Positions 1 to 6,512 are shown, counted from the stretch's first letter. The stretch is DNA of 10,873 bases from an uncultured Bacillaceae bacterium (GCA_904501845.1 CAJGCH010000082.1:1-10873); one strand, 5' to 3'. Program-made: numbers and translations. The notes: generated from the sequence alone by a model not told the origin.

Positions 1-279
1 TCTATTTTTCCATCTGCTGTGCTGTTCATTAATTTAGGCGGCTCTTTTTTTATAGGACTCATGGCTGGAATTGGTTTAAACTCGGCATCACCAATGGGCA
101 GGCTTATCTTAACCGGATCCTTAGGAGCCTTCACAACGTTCTCAACTTTTAGTGTTGAGACAGTAGAGCTATGGAGGGAGAGAAAGCAAAGAATTCTCAT
201 TCTTTATCTCATCTTATCCTTGCTGGGTTCGGTAATGTTTAGTGGTGCGGGATATTGGCTCGGGTATTTAGTAAGATGA
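1..279 (+). CDS. crcB: CrcB/FluC fluoride ion channel, C-terminal part (5' end outside window)
   Basis: Small membrane channel that exports fluoride and protects cells from its toxicity; the family works as a dual-topology dimer in the cytoplasmic membrane. The frame is open from base 1, so the gene is cut by the window edge: 92 residues are visible and roughly the first 30 are missing (family length about 115-130). The segment reading VLFINLGGSFFIGL matches the conserved N-x-x-G-S-F helix. The motif GAFTTFSTFS, read from about base 124, is the signature containing the polar track and phenylalanine box residues. Two further hydrophobic helices follow. The GTG at 19 is in frame but would remove conserved helix sequence, so I treat it as internal. 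Gram-positives often carry two crcB genes in tandem, and a partner could lie just upstream. A terminator follows at once. Confidence 0.9.
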   Translation, partial: SIFPSAVLFINLGGSFFIGLMAGIGLNSASPMGRLILTGSLGAFTTFSTFSVETVELWRERKQRILILYLILSLLGSVMFSGAGYWLGYLVR

Positions 280-282
280 AGG

Positions 283-311
283 GCAGGCGTTTGGATAACG
301 CCTGCTTTTTT
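283..311 (+). terminator. Rho-independent terminator of crcB
   Basis: A perfect 9-bp stem (283-291 with 297-305), a 5-nt loop and six T residues at 306-311, starting four bases after the crcB stop. On the other strand the hairpin is not followed by a T-rich run, so it probably serves crcB more than the converging ykuE. Confidence 0.85.
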
Positions 312-315
312 AGTT

Positions 316-1200
316 TCAGGCTTGAAAGGGCTGCAGGCCGTCCTTTCCTCTGTAAAGATCAAATACGGTGATTTCCGGTCTGCAAAGAAGCCGGTATGGA
401 ACCCTGGTTGTCCCAAGTCCGCGGTTGACATAAAGGGAAAATCCTTCGCGTATCTCATATAATCCCTCCTGATACTCCTTTGCATGAGGCGGTGTAATTA
501 ACGGTCCGATTAAGGGGATTTGAACTTGTCCTCCATGGCTATGACCGCTCAATTGCAAATTGACAGGATGGGAAGCGGCAGCATTCGCATAATCAGGAGC
601 GTGGGACAGGAGGAGGGTAAACAGATTCTCCGGCTTTCCTTGCAGCGCGCGAGCTATGTCAGGAAAGCCAAGGCTTGAATCATCCACTCCTGCGATAAGA
701 ATGCTGTCCCCGTCCTTGAGCAGAATATCTGAACTGTTTTTTAGTACTTTAAATCCGCATTTATCCATCACTTGTTCATAAAGCTCTGTGCCGTACCCAC
801 CATGGTCATGATTTCCATATACAGCGTACTTGCCGAGCGGAGCTGTCAATGAGCTTAAAATTTCATAGAAATCCGGGGTAATCTGATATTCTACAGGATT
901 ATCAAACAGGTCTCCTGTAAAGCAAATCAAATCTGCTTTAAAGGAACGTATGATATTTGTAGTCTTTTTTAGGCTGCTCAAGTCATATTGAAATCCAATA
1001 TGTGTGTCATTAAATTGTACAATGCGGGTTTGATTGAATGAAGGAGGAATAAGAGGGTGTGAAAATTTGAAATGGCTGATGTCTACCCATTCGGGTTCAA
1101 CCTCTTCCATATAGTATCTTCCTCCTGCCAATGAAGTGAGCAGGGTGATGCCATACAAAGCACTTTTTTTTAAGAAAGAACGTCTAGAGAGAGTTTTCAT
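316..1200 (-). CDS. ykuE: YkuE-like Tat-exported metallophosphoesterase
   Basis: Calcineurin-type metallophosphoesterase of 294 residues, close to B. subtilis YkuE as I remember its sequence. The N-terminus has a textbook twin-arginine signal, S-R-R-S-F-L-K-K at residues 5-12, followed by a hydrophobic stretch to about residue 27. That predicts folded export to the membrane/wall; B. subtilis YkuE is a known TatAyCy substrate. Metal-binding motifs are all present: D65-x-H67, G96-D97, G129-N-H-D-H, H200 and G219-H-S-H. The physiological substrate is not clear from sequence; related YkuE/YaeI proteins have been linked to phospholipid or wall phosphodiester hydrolysis. ATG at 1200 is preceded by an AAAGGGA ribosome site. 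It converges on crcB and is divergent from the small gene at 1417. No tat genes are in the window. Confidence 0.93.
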   Translation of the reverse strand: MKTLSRRSFLKKSALYGITLLTSLAGGRYYMEEVEPEWVDISHFKFSHPLIPPSFNQTRIVQFNDTHIGFQYDLSSLKKTTNIIRSFKADLICFTGDLFDNPVEYQITPDFYEILSSLTAPLGKYAVYGNHDHGGYGTELYEQVMDKCGFKVLKNSSDILLKDGDSILIAGVDDSSLGFPDIARALQGKPENLFTLLLSHAPDYANAAASHPVNLQLSGHSHGGQVQIPLIGPLITPPHAKEYQEGLYEIREGFSLYVNRGLGTTRVPYRLLCRPEITVFDLYRGKDGLQPFQA

Positions 1201-1247
1201 AGGATTTCCCTTTTCTTGAAAATTTCGTATAGGTTCTTTCCAATCCT

Positions 1248-1276
1248 ATCATGTACAGCTTTCATTTGTTAAGCAA
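1248..1276 (-). promoter_or_regulatory. Candidate sigma-A promoter of ykuE
   Basis: On the minus strand TTGCTT (1276-1271) and CATGAT (1253-1248) are 17 bp apart, about 50 bases upstream of the ykuE start. Both boxes match the consensus only partly. This is inferred from spacing and position. Confidence 0.4.
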
Positions 1277-1336
1277 TTAGGATGAATGGATGACTTTTTC
1301 TTAAGCTATGGTAAAAAGAGGGATTTTGAGGTAAAC

Positions 1337-1342
1337 TATAAT
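1337..1342 (+). promoter_or_regulatory. Candidate -10 box for the 68-residue gene
   Basis: A perfect TATAAT lies 75 bases before the start at 1417. I see no good -35 box 16-18 bp upstream (1314-1319 is AAAAGA). TATAAT also reads on the minus strand because the block 1337-1346 is a 10-bp AT palindrome, so direction is uncertain. Confidence 0.25.
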
Positions 1343-1416
1343 TATAAACCTATGATTTCCATTTGAAAGCGATCAATGAAATTTCCCCGAAGACTAATAG
1401 ATGAGGATGTTGAGAA

Positions 1417-1623
1417 ATGAATAAACGTAAGCAATATGAAATGCTGTATATTCCTTCAAGATTCGGGATGATTAAAGTATATATTTATGGTTTTAAACAG
1501 AATGGAAAGTCAGGCCGTGTGTTCATTGTGTTAAATGGTATCAAGGTTAATGGGAAAGGGATTCATAAGACGCAGACTTTGGTCAGCACATTATCAAAAT
1601 TTAACGAGAAGATTAAAGCATAG
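1417..1623 (+). CDS. Small basic protein of unknown function (68 aa)
   Basis: I do not recognise this protein. It is lysine-rich and basic, has no signal peptide or membrane helix, and alternates hydrophobic and polar residues in its middle (KVYIYGF, RVFIVLNGIKVNG), which suggests a small beta-rich fold. Support for it being real: an ATG with a modest GAGGA site nine bases upstream, a TATAAT about 75 bases upstream, and a strong terminator beginning 12 bases after the stop, so it looks like a self-contained transcript. It stands between the divergent ykuE and the secreted-protein gene, with no functional link visible to either. An overlapping frame at 1535-1720 has no ribosome site and runs through the terminator. 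A small nucleic-acid-binding or regulatory protein is possible, but that is a guess. Confidence 0.6.
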   Translation: MNKRKQYEMLYIPSRFGMIKVYIYGFKQNGKSGRVFIVLNGIKVNGKGIHKTQTLVSTLSKFNEKIKA

Positions 1624-1635
1624 ATTACATGCAAC

Positions 1636-1674
1636 GGGCGGGAAAACTAATCAGGTTTTTTCGCCCATTTTTTT
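1636..1674 (+). terminator. Rho-independent terminator after the 68-residue gene
   Basis: A 12-bp stem (1636-1647 with 1655-1666, two G-T pairs), a 7-nt loop, then an A and seven T residues at 1668-1674. It begins 12 bases after the stop at 1623. Confidence 0.85.
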
Positions 1675-1747
1675 GTTAGGTCTTAATCATAAGGTGACAT
1701 TCAGAATAGAGATCAATTAATACATAGATAACAAGATGTGAAGCTTT

Positions 1748-1777
1748 TTCTCCGGAGAAGTGTAAGGTAATTATAAT
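1748..1777 (+). promoter_or_regulatory. Palindrome plus -10 box upstream of the secreted-protein gene
   Basis: TTCTCCGGAGAA at 1748-1759 is a perfect 12-bp palindrome. A perfect TATAAT follows at 1772-1777, about 60 bases before the start at 1838. The palindrome sits where the -35 box would be, and no normal -35 sequence is there. This could be a regulator-binding site on a factor-dependent promoter. That is inference; no known operator was recognised. Confidence 0.3.
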
Positions 1778-1837
1778 TGGGGAATAGCCTAATAATACGA
1801 AGAAAATTCCATGCAATAGCGATTAGGAGGATGAAGA

Positions 1838-2488
1838 ATGAAACATCTTATGCGAATGTTACTGATGTCTATGGCTATACTCCTCGTCTTTCCTCTTTTG
1901 AATGTAAAAGCGGACAGGCAATTAAGCAAAGATGAGGCGTTTCGTATACTGCAGGATGCCTTTAATGCCCAAGTAGCCCTGAGTGAAAAGCCGAGAAGCA
2001 TGGAAGAGATTGAAGGATCGCTGGAGCGTTATTTTACAGTTGACTATACGGAAGATTTTATTGAAATGAACGTGAAGGAGAGTATGGATGGGGAAGGATA
2101 CCAGACATACGGAACAGACGCAGCATTGTATTATATCCCATTTTTTACATATGATGAAAGCACAAAGATTGGTTATGACAGCAAGCGTGAGCAGTGGTAT
2201 GTGTATGAATGGTTTGATGAGTCCGTTGATGGACCTGTCAGCTATGAAGGACATTATGAAGCTGCAGGAATTAGCTTTGATGGTGATAGATGGGTCGTCG
2301 ATGATTATCAGATTCGATTTGACCCGAATGATTTAAGTGCTGAGAGTGCAGAGCAGAATGAGAGGAATGTGGATGGCAGCGGGGAAGTGTCCAAAGAGGA
2401 AGATGGAATATGGAAAACAGTGCTAGGCTTTATTAAGGATACATCGCATGCCACCCTTGCTTTACTTGGATGGATTGCGGCAAAATAA
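1838..2488 (+). CDS. Secreted acidic protein of unknown function
   Basis: A 216-residue protein with a clear Sec signal peptide: basic start (K2, H3, R6), hydrophobic core to about residue 21 and a likely signal peptidase I site after V-K-A at residue 25. There is no lipobox cysteine, so it should be released rather than lipid-anchored. The mature part is rich in D, E, Y and W. Residues 26-70 look helical and 95-165 look like beta strands (segments QWYVYEWFDES and DGDRWVVDDYQIRFDP). An acidic linker (168-189) leads to a hydrophobic or amphipathic tail (191-216). It resembles the DUF3993-type secreted proteins of Bacillus in layout, but I cannot confirm membership. An AGGAGG at 1825-1830, seven bases before ATG, supports the start. 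It stands alone, between terminator hairpins. Confidence 0.8.
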   Translation: MKHLMRMLLMSMAILLVFPLLNVKADRQLSKDEAFRILQDAFNAQVALSEKPRSMEEIEGSLERYFTVDYTEDFIEMNVKESMDGEGYQTYGTDAALYYIPFFTYDESTKIGYDSKREQWYVYEWFDESVDGPVSYEGHYEAAGISFDGDRWVVDDYQIRFDPNDLSAESAEQNERNVDGSGEVSKEEDGIWKTVLGFIKDTSHATLALLGWIAAK

Positions 2489-2489
2489 G

Positions 2490-2520
2490 TGAAAGCCACT
2501 CTATTTATGGGTGGCTTTCA
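2490..2520. terminator. Hairpin between convergent genes
   Basis: A perfect 10-bp inverted repeat (2490-2499 with 2511-2520), extendable by two inner pairs, lies between the stops at 2488 and 2527. There is no T run on the plus strand and only a weak one (CTTATTTT) on the minus strand. It probably ends or stabilises the 3' ends of both convergent transcripts, more likely acting on the minus-strand gene. Confidence 0.6.
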
Positions 2521-2526
2521 TGCTGT

Positions 2527-2757
2527 CTAACCTAAAGCCTTGGTAATTCGCTCTTGATCAAATCCGATAATGACTTCTTCATTAATCACAAATGTGGGTG
2601 TTGAGAAGGAATCATATTTGTGAATAAGAGCATTTCTAGCTTTAGCATCCTTCTTGATATCGAGTAATGTATAGGGAATGTTATGTTCGTCGAAATAATT
2701 TTTGGCATAGGCGCATGGCGGACAGCCAGGCTGTGTAAAGAACAGGATTGGTTTCAT
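2527..2757 (-). CDS. Glutaredoxin/NrdH-like thiol-disulfide redoxin
   Basis: A 76-residue single-domain thioredoxin-fold protein, the usual size for small glutaredoxin or NrdH-type redoxins. The active site C12-P-P-C15 follows the first strand (KPILFFTQPG). The cis-proline loop is S52-T-P-T (P54), and a G-F pair at 65-66 matches the region that helps bind glutathione or the partner protein. It should act in the cytoplasm as a dithiol electron carrier for reductases. The partner is unknown: no nrd or reductase gene is adjacent. CPPC is an unusual variant of the more common CPYC/CVQC. ATG at 2757 has an AAAGGTG site seven bases upstream. A TATAAT at 2797-2792 on the minus strand suggests its own promoter. 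It converges on the secreted-protein gene and is divergent from ykuJ. Confidence 0.88.
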   Translation of the reverse strand: MKPILFFTQPGCPPCAYAKNYFDEHNIPYTLLDIKKDAKARNALIHKYDSFSTPTFVINEEVIIGFDQERITKALG

Positions 2758-3057
2758 ATAATTACACCTTTCTTATTTAAATTAAATCTATATTATAGTA
2801 ACATGGTTGTCTAACTGGACATATGAATTTGTCCGTCCAAAATATTCCGGTTGAAAAAATAATAGAGCGGAATTTTTATCCCCTTGTTTTTGTGTTAAAA
2901 TGGGTAAGTCTCTTAAAAAGGGTAACAGAATGTCATAAATGGCAAAGAATAAGTAAAGACTTTTGGTGTACAATTGAGGATTATTCCTCTATCCTATATA
3001 TGATGGAGACCAAGAGAAACAATTTGTTGCAAGTCACGAAAGGAGCATATATTAAAT
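2758..3057. other. 300-base divergent intergenic region, grx-like gene / ykuJ
   Basis: This stretch separates two divergent genes and should hold both promoters. Seen: a perfect TATAAT on the minus strand (2797-2792) for the redoxin gene, without a clear -35; a short inverted repeat GGACA/TGTCC (2817-2821 with 2830-2834), with an overlapping alternative TGGAC/GTCCA (2816-2820 with 2835-2839); and candidate ykuJ promoter boxes near 2974-3004. The open frame running 2823-3122 has no ribosome site and overlaps ykuJ out of frame, so I do not count it as a gene. No riboswitch or RNA gene was recognised. Confidence 0.5.
2974..3004 (+). promoter_or_regulatory. Candidate sigma-A promoter of ykuJ
   Basis: TTGAGG (2974-2979) is followed after 17 bp by TATATG (2997-3002), with TATGAT overlapping at 2999-3004. 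Transcription would start about 45-50 bases before the ykuJ ATG. The boxes are imperfect and the exact -10 is ambiguous. Confidence 0.35.
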
Positions 3058-3297
3058 ATGTCACGTTTACAAGGAATTCTTACACGATTAAAAAATTTAC
3101 AAGAACAAGCGAAAGTATCTGATACAGCACAACGTGTTTTTGAAGTTGAAGGTCAGGTGAAATGCCAAGTCACATTTTTTGATAAGACAGAAACATTTGA
3201 ATTGGAAATTTTCCAAGATAAAGGAAAGACTTTAAAGTATCAATTTGATAATATTGATATGATTGCAATTGAAATTTTTGAATTAATCTACAGCTGA
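3058..3297 (+). CDS. ykuJ: YkuJ family protein
   Basis: A 79-residue cytoplasmic protein that matches B. subtilis YkuJ in length and pattern as I recall it: a helical start (SRLQGILTRLKNLQEQ) and the well-conserved tail FDNIDMIAIEIFELI. The middle (residues 27-62) reads as successive short beta strands ending in a conserved F-D-N-I-D-M turn. YkuJ has a known structure but no established biochemical role. There is no membrane segment or catalytic motif. ATG at 3058 has a good AAAGGAG at 3039-3045 with a rather long 12-base spacing. In B. subtilis ykuK and ykzF lie between ykuJ and ykuL; here ykuL follows after 106 bases with nothing coding in between. The two may be co-transcribed, since no T-tract terminator separates them. 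Confidence 0.9.
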   Translation: MSRLQGILTRLKNLQEQAKVSDTAQRVFEVEGQVKCQVTFFDKTETFELEIFQDKGKTLKYQFDNIDMIAIEIFELIYS

Positions 3298-3403
3298 TTG
3301 GATTGAATGGATAAACATCATTAAAGATGCTGACATAAGTATCTTCACATCAGCCAAGAACGGCATCTATTGATGAGGATGACAAGAAAAAGGGGTTCTT
3401 TCC

Positions 3404-3850
3404 ATGTTGGAAATACAAGAATTATATGGGTTTGAACTGGCTGTCAAAGATTTTATGATACCCTCTGAGCGCGTGGCTCATGTGCAGAAAGGGAATAACC
3501 TTGAACATGCGCTTCTCGTCCTGACGAGGAGCGGTTATACGGCCATCCCTGTTCTCGACCATACCTTTAAGCTTCAGGGGCTGATCAGTACACCGAAAAT
3601 CATGGACGAGATTATGGGATTGGAACGGATTGAGTTTGAAAAGCTTGAAGAGATTAAGGTAGAAGATGTGATGAATGCCGATCTTCCGTGTCTTGATGTG
3701 AATGATGCGGTTGAGGAAGCGTTAGAGCTGCTAATCGACCATCCGTTTATTTGTGTAGTCGAGAATAAAGGCACCTTTGCCGGAATCCTCACTCGCAGAC
3801 AAGTTTTGAAGCAAGTAAACCGATTGGTTAAGAAAATAAAATATAATTGA
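3404..3850 (+). CDS. ykuL: YkuL, paired CBS-domain protein (CbpB-like)
   Basis: A 148-residue protein made only of two CBS domains (about residues 16-72 and 87-142), forming one Bateman module. Such pairs bind adenine nucleotides. Orthologues of this stand-alone protein in Firmicutes (CbpB, also called DarB in B. subtilis) bind c-di-AMP and, when free of it, interact with the (p)ppGpp synthetase Rel and pyruvate carboxylase. Visible conserved parts are the segment V-A-H-V-Q at residues 24-28, the stretch S-G-Y-T-A-I-P-V at 43-50, and I-L-T-R-R near 128-132 in the second domain. No membrane or catalytic domain is attached. AAAAGGGG at 3388-3395, eight bases before ATG, supports the start. It ends at a strong terminator, so it is the last gene of its unit. 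Confidence 0.92.
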   Translation: MLEIQELYGFELAVKDFMIPSERVAHVQKGNNLEHALLVLTRSGYTAIPVLDHTFKLQGLISTPKIMDEIMGLERIEFEKLEEIKVEDVMNADLPCLDVNDAVEEALELLIDHPFICVVENKGTFAGILTRRQVLKQVNRLVKKIKYN

Positions 3851-3854
3851 TGAG

Positions 3855-3883
3855 GGGCCTCTTAGCAATAGGAGGCTTTTTTT
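3855..3883 (+). terminator. Rho-independent terminator of ykuL
   Basis: GCCTC (3857-3861) pairs with GAGGC (3872-3876), with two outer G-T pairs, followed by seven T residues at 3877-3883. It begins four bases after the ykuL stop. Confidence 0.8.
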
Positions 3884-3951
3884 CTTATCCTTATGAAGGA
3901 ATGTAGGGGGAAAGGCTTTCTTGGATTCAGCGATTTGGATACAATGATTTT

Positions 3952-3969
3952 AAGGGGGGCTGTTGTTTG
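3952..3969 (+). promoter_or_regulatory. Ribosome binding site that selects a TTG start
   Basis: AAGGGGGG at 3952-3959 is seven bases from TTG 3967-3969, an optimal spacing. The next in-frame start, ATG at 3976, is too far. The choice changes only three N-terminal residues. Confidence 0.65.
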
Positions 3970-5478
3970 GAGACAATGAAGGTGAATAGAAAGAAAAGAA
4001 AAACCAATCGTCCGCTCGTCCTCATTTCTATTATCTTGGCGACATTTATGAGTGCCGTTGAGGGGACGATTGTTTCAACGGCACTGCCGGAGATTGTTGG
4101 TGAGCTGGGAGGATTCTCCTTGTATAGCTGGGTATTTTCTGCTTATTTGCTGATGAATACCGTTACAGTGCTTATATACGGAAAGCTGGCAGACTTATTT
4201 GGCAGGAAGCCTGTGCTGCTATTTGGCATAACAGTCTTTATGATAGGCTCCCTTTTGGCCGGGTTTGCCTGGTCCATGCAAAGTCTCATTATCTTTAGGC
4301 TCATTCAAGGCTTTGGTGCAGGAGCTGTAACGCCTATTGCCATGACGATTGTCGGAGATATTTATTCACGGGAAGAGCGGGCGAAGATTCAAGGTTATTT
4401 ATCGAGCGTATGGGGAATCTCTGCTATTCTTGGCCCTGCTCTGGGCGGTTTTTTTGTCCAATATTCTACATGGAGCTGGATTTTCTGGATCAATATTCCG
4501 CTCGGTCTGCTTGCGGCAGGAGGATTGGTCTTCTTCTTCCGGGAGGAAATTAATCGGAAGAGGCATAAAATCGATTATCTTGGTGCTGCCCTGATTACAG
4601 GCTCTATCACACTCGCTATGTATGTATTTGTGGAAGGCGGAATCCGTTTTGATTGGTTGTCTCTCCAAAGCTTCATTTACATAGGGATTATTGCGATTCT
4701 GTTTTTCGTATTTGTTAAGCATGAGAATCGATTTGAGGAACCGGTCATGCCGTTTGCGGTTTGGAGAAACCGTCCCATCCTGGTTGCTAATTTGACCTCG
4801 CTTTTGACAGGGATGATCTTAATTGGTATTTCGAGTTATCTTCCTGCTTTTGTGCAGGGGGTGATGGGACTATCCCCGACTATTGCCGGATTTACCTTGA
4901 CGGTTATGTCAATCGGCTGGCCGATTGCCTCTACAGCTTCCGGATACTTGCTCTTGAAGATTGGTTACCGCAACACATGTATGATTGGCGGTTTTTTCTT
5001 AGTGCTTGGCGGAGCCGTTTTCATGCTGCTTCCGCAATTTCCAAATCCGTTCCTTGCGGCAGTTGGGTCCTTTTTGACAGGGACTGGCATGGGGCTGACG
5101 AGCACAGCATTTATCGTCTCCATTCAGTCTACGGTCGAATGGCAGGACCGGGGGGTGGCCACAGCTGCTAATATGTTTATGAGGAATCTGGGTAATACGG
5201 TCGGTGCGGCAGTGCTTGGAGGGGTTTTGAACAATCGTCTGCAGGCCTATTTTGCCGGTCAAGAGCTAACCGGAGAGAATCTTAACCTCAACTCTGTGAA
5301 CGAATTGCTTAGCGGGGAAGTCCGTTCCTCATTGGCGCCTGAGAGGTTGGCAGAGCTGCAGGGAGGACTGACAAATGCATTGGGATATGTATATACGGGT
5401 GTATTTATTCTTGGACTTTGTGCCTTTATCCTTATCCTGTTTATGCCAAAAAAAGATGTTAAAGACTCACAGAGTTAA
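3967..5478 (+). CDS. MFS drug/H+ antiporter, 14-TM DHA2 family
   Basis: A 503-residue exporter expected in the cytoplasmic membrane, using the proton gradient to expel drugs or other hydrophobic compounds. Family marks: an acidic residue in helix 1 within A-V-E-G-T-I-V-S-T-A-L-P (residues 30-41); motif A, G-K-L-A-D-L-F-G-R-K (72-81); motif B, R-L-I-Q-G-F-G-A-G-A (111-120); and an antiporter motif C region at 150-161 ending G-P-A-L-G-G. Length and hydrophobic pattern fit 14 helices. It resembles B. subtilis YusP/MdtP and Bmr3-type pumps in general; the substrate cannot be read from sequence. I take the TTG at 3967 as start because AAGGGGGG at 3952-3959 is seven bases upstream; the in-frame ATG at 3976 would be 16 away. 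No terminator separates it from ccpC. An MFS gene here is not part of the B. subtilis order I know. Confidence 0.9.
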   Translation: METMKVNRKKRKTNRPLVLISIILATFMSAVEGTIVSTALPEIVGELGGFSLYSWVFSAYLLMNTVTVLIYGKLADLFGRKPVLLFGITVFMIGSLLAGFAWSMQSLIIFRLIQGFGAGAVTPIAMTIVGDIYSREERAKIQGYLSSVWGISAILGPALGGFFVQYSTWSWIFWINIPLGLLAAGGLVFFFREEINRKRHKIDYLGAALITGSITLAMYVFVEGGIRFDWLSLQSFIYIGIIAILFFVFVKHENRFEEPVMPFAVWRNRPILVANLTSLLTGMILIGISSYLPAFVQGVMGLSPTIAGFTLTVMSIGWPIASTASGYLLLKIGYRNTCMIGGFFLVLGGAVFMLLPQFPNPFLAAVGSFLTGTGMGLTSTAFIVSIQSTVEWQDRGVATAANMFMRNLGNTVGAAVLGGVLNNRLQAYFAGQELTGENLNLNSVNELLSGEVRSSLAPERLAELQGGLTNALGYVYTGVFILGLCAFILILFMPKKDVKDSQS

Positions 5479-5481
5479 TAT

Positions 5482-5511
5482 TTGCGGTTAACTAAGCATA
5501 AAAGGTAAAAT
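5482..5511 (+). promoter_or_regulatory. Candidate sigma-A promoter of ccpC
   Basis: TTGCGG (5482-5487) and TAAAAT (5506-5511) are separated by 18 bp, placing a start point about 40 bases before the ccpC ATG. A clear copy of the CcpC-type ATAA/TTAT dyad was not found in this short gap. Confidence 0.4.
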
Positions 5512-5556
5512 AAACTGTGCGTTTCGATTAAGGATATAGAGCAGTGAGGGAACCGA

Positions 5557-6429
5557 ATGGTTATAACGGATTTTGAATTATTGGACACATTGGCACAAGA
5601 GCTGAATTTGCGGAAGACGGCTGAGAGAATGTTTGTCTCCCAGCCTGCTTTATCTCAGCGGCTTCAATCGATTGAAAGGGAGTGGGGAACCCCGCTTTTT
5701 ATTCGGTCTTCTAAAGGGATGATGCTTACGGAAGCAGGAGAGATTGTTGTTCAATATGCACGGGATTCACTAAAGCTCAAGAGCAGGGCGCGGGAGAAAG
5801 TGGATGCCCTGACTCACGATGTTCAAGGGACCTTGAAGATTGCGAGTGCCTCTATCGCGGGCCAGTACTGGCTTCCTTCTGTGCTGAAGAAGTACGTGAC
5901 AGCATACCCTAATGTGAAAATCTCTCTTGTAACAGGATGGAGCAGCGAGATGATTGAGAACTTATACAGCGGGAATGCTCATATTGGTATTTTAAGAGGG
6001 AGTCCGGACTGGAGCGGCTATAAGAGGCTGTTGTTCAACGATCCATTGTATTTAGTCGATACGGAACTGAGTCAGCTGTCAGATGCAATGGATACCGATA
6101 AGCCTTTTATCTTGTTTAAGAGCGATTCGAACTACTACCGTGAAATTCAGAATTGGTGGATTCGTCATTACAGCATTCCGCCGACAAGAACCATCTTAGT
6201 CGACCAGATTGAGACATGTAAGCAAATGGTGATGAATGGAATAGGCTATGCCATTTTGCCGGGGATTTCTTTAAGAGAAGGAGAGGCCTCCTATTATAAG
6301 CTTCCTTTGTTTGACAAAGACGGGGAAGCAGTTGATCGGAAAACCTGGCTTGTCTGCAGTGAGGATTCTTTGAAGCTTAGGCAGGTAAAGGCTTTTGTGG
6401 ACCTTGCGCAAAGTACTTTATCCACATAA
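5557..6429 (+). CDS. ccpC: CcpC, LysR-type citrate-responsive regulator
   Basis: A LysR-family transcription factor of 290 residues. In B. subtilis and Listeria, CcpC represses citZ (citrate synthase) and citB (aconitase), with citrate as the inducer. The winged helix-turn-helix is at residues 4-62, with the recognition part A-E-R-M-F-V-S-Q-P-A-L-S-Q-R-L and the usual G-x-x-L-F-x-R following. The effector domain starts near G92-T-L-K-I. Stretches such as I-T/S-L-V-T-G-W-S-S-E-M, F-K-S-D-S-N-Y and V-D-Q-I-E-T-C-K-Q-M agree closely with B. subtilis CcpC from memory. ATG at 5557 has GAGGG six bases upstream. It lies 78 bases after the MFS gene and is followed by dapH; the B. subtilis flavodoxin genes ykuNOP between ccpC and dapH are absent. 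No terminator is visible after it. Confidence 0.92.
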   Translation: MVITDFELLDTLAQELNLRKTAERMFVSQPALSQRLQSIEREWGTPLFIRSSKGMMLTEAGEIVVQYARDSLKLKSRAREKVDALTHDVQGTLKIASASIAGQYWLPSVLKKYVTAYPNVKISLVTGWSSEMIENLYSGNAHIGILRGSPDWSGYKRLLFNDPLYLVDTELSQLSDAMDTDKPFILFKSDSNYYREIQNWWIRHYSIPPTRTILVDQIETCKQMVMNGIGYAILPGISLREGEASYYKLPLFDKDGEAVDRKTWLVCSEDSLKLRQVKAFVDLAQSTLST

Positions 6430-6448
6430 ACAGACTGCAGAGGAATAC

Positions 6449-6477
6449 TTGTATTTCATATTTTTGTTTGATAAAGT
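6449..6477 (+). promoter_or_regulatory. Candidate extended -10 promoter of dapH
   Basis: TTGTAT (6449-6454), 17 bp, then TAAAGT (6472-6477) preceded by T-G-A, an extended -10 arrangement. It is 36 bases before the dapH ATG. No lysine riboswitch (L-box) structure fits in this 83-base gap. Confidence 0.4.
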
Positions 6478-6512
6478 TAAGAAAATTATGTATTTGGAGA
6501 GGGAGAATCAGG

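Noticed and set aside
1337..1346. TATAATTATA as a possible PerR or Fur box
   Set aside because: It lacks the 7-1-7 spacing of a PerR box (TTATAATnATTATAA) and the Fur repeat; it is better read as AT-rich promoter sequence.
1535..1720. 61-residue frame overlapping the small basic protein gene
   Set aside because: No ribosome site, and it reads through a strong terminator hairpin and T run.
2823..3122. 99-residue open frame in the intergenic region before ykuJ
   Set aside because: No ribosome site, overlaps the start of ykuJ out of frame, composition is not protein-like, and it covers the likely ykuJ promoter.
4399..5262. Minus-strand and shifted frames inside the MFS gene and similar ones inside dapH
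   Set aside because: Overlap strongly supported genes and lack starts, motifs or hydrophobic patterns of real proteins.
6468..6512. N-terminal extension of DapH from a TTG start
   Set aside because: The extra residues have no ribosome site upstream and do not match DapH; the ATG at 6513 with GGAGAGGGAG gives the standard 236-residue protein.
6430..6512. Possible lysine riboswitch before dapH
   Set aside because: The gap is 83 bases, far shorter than an L-box, and no conserved core or terminator structure is visible.
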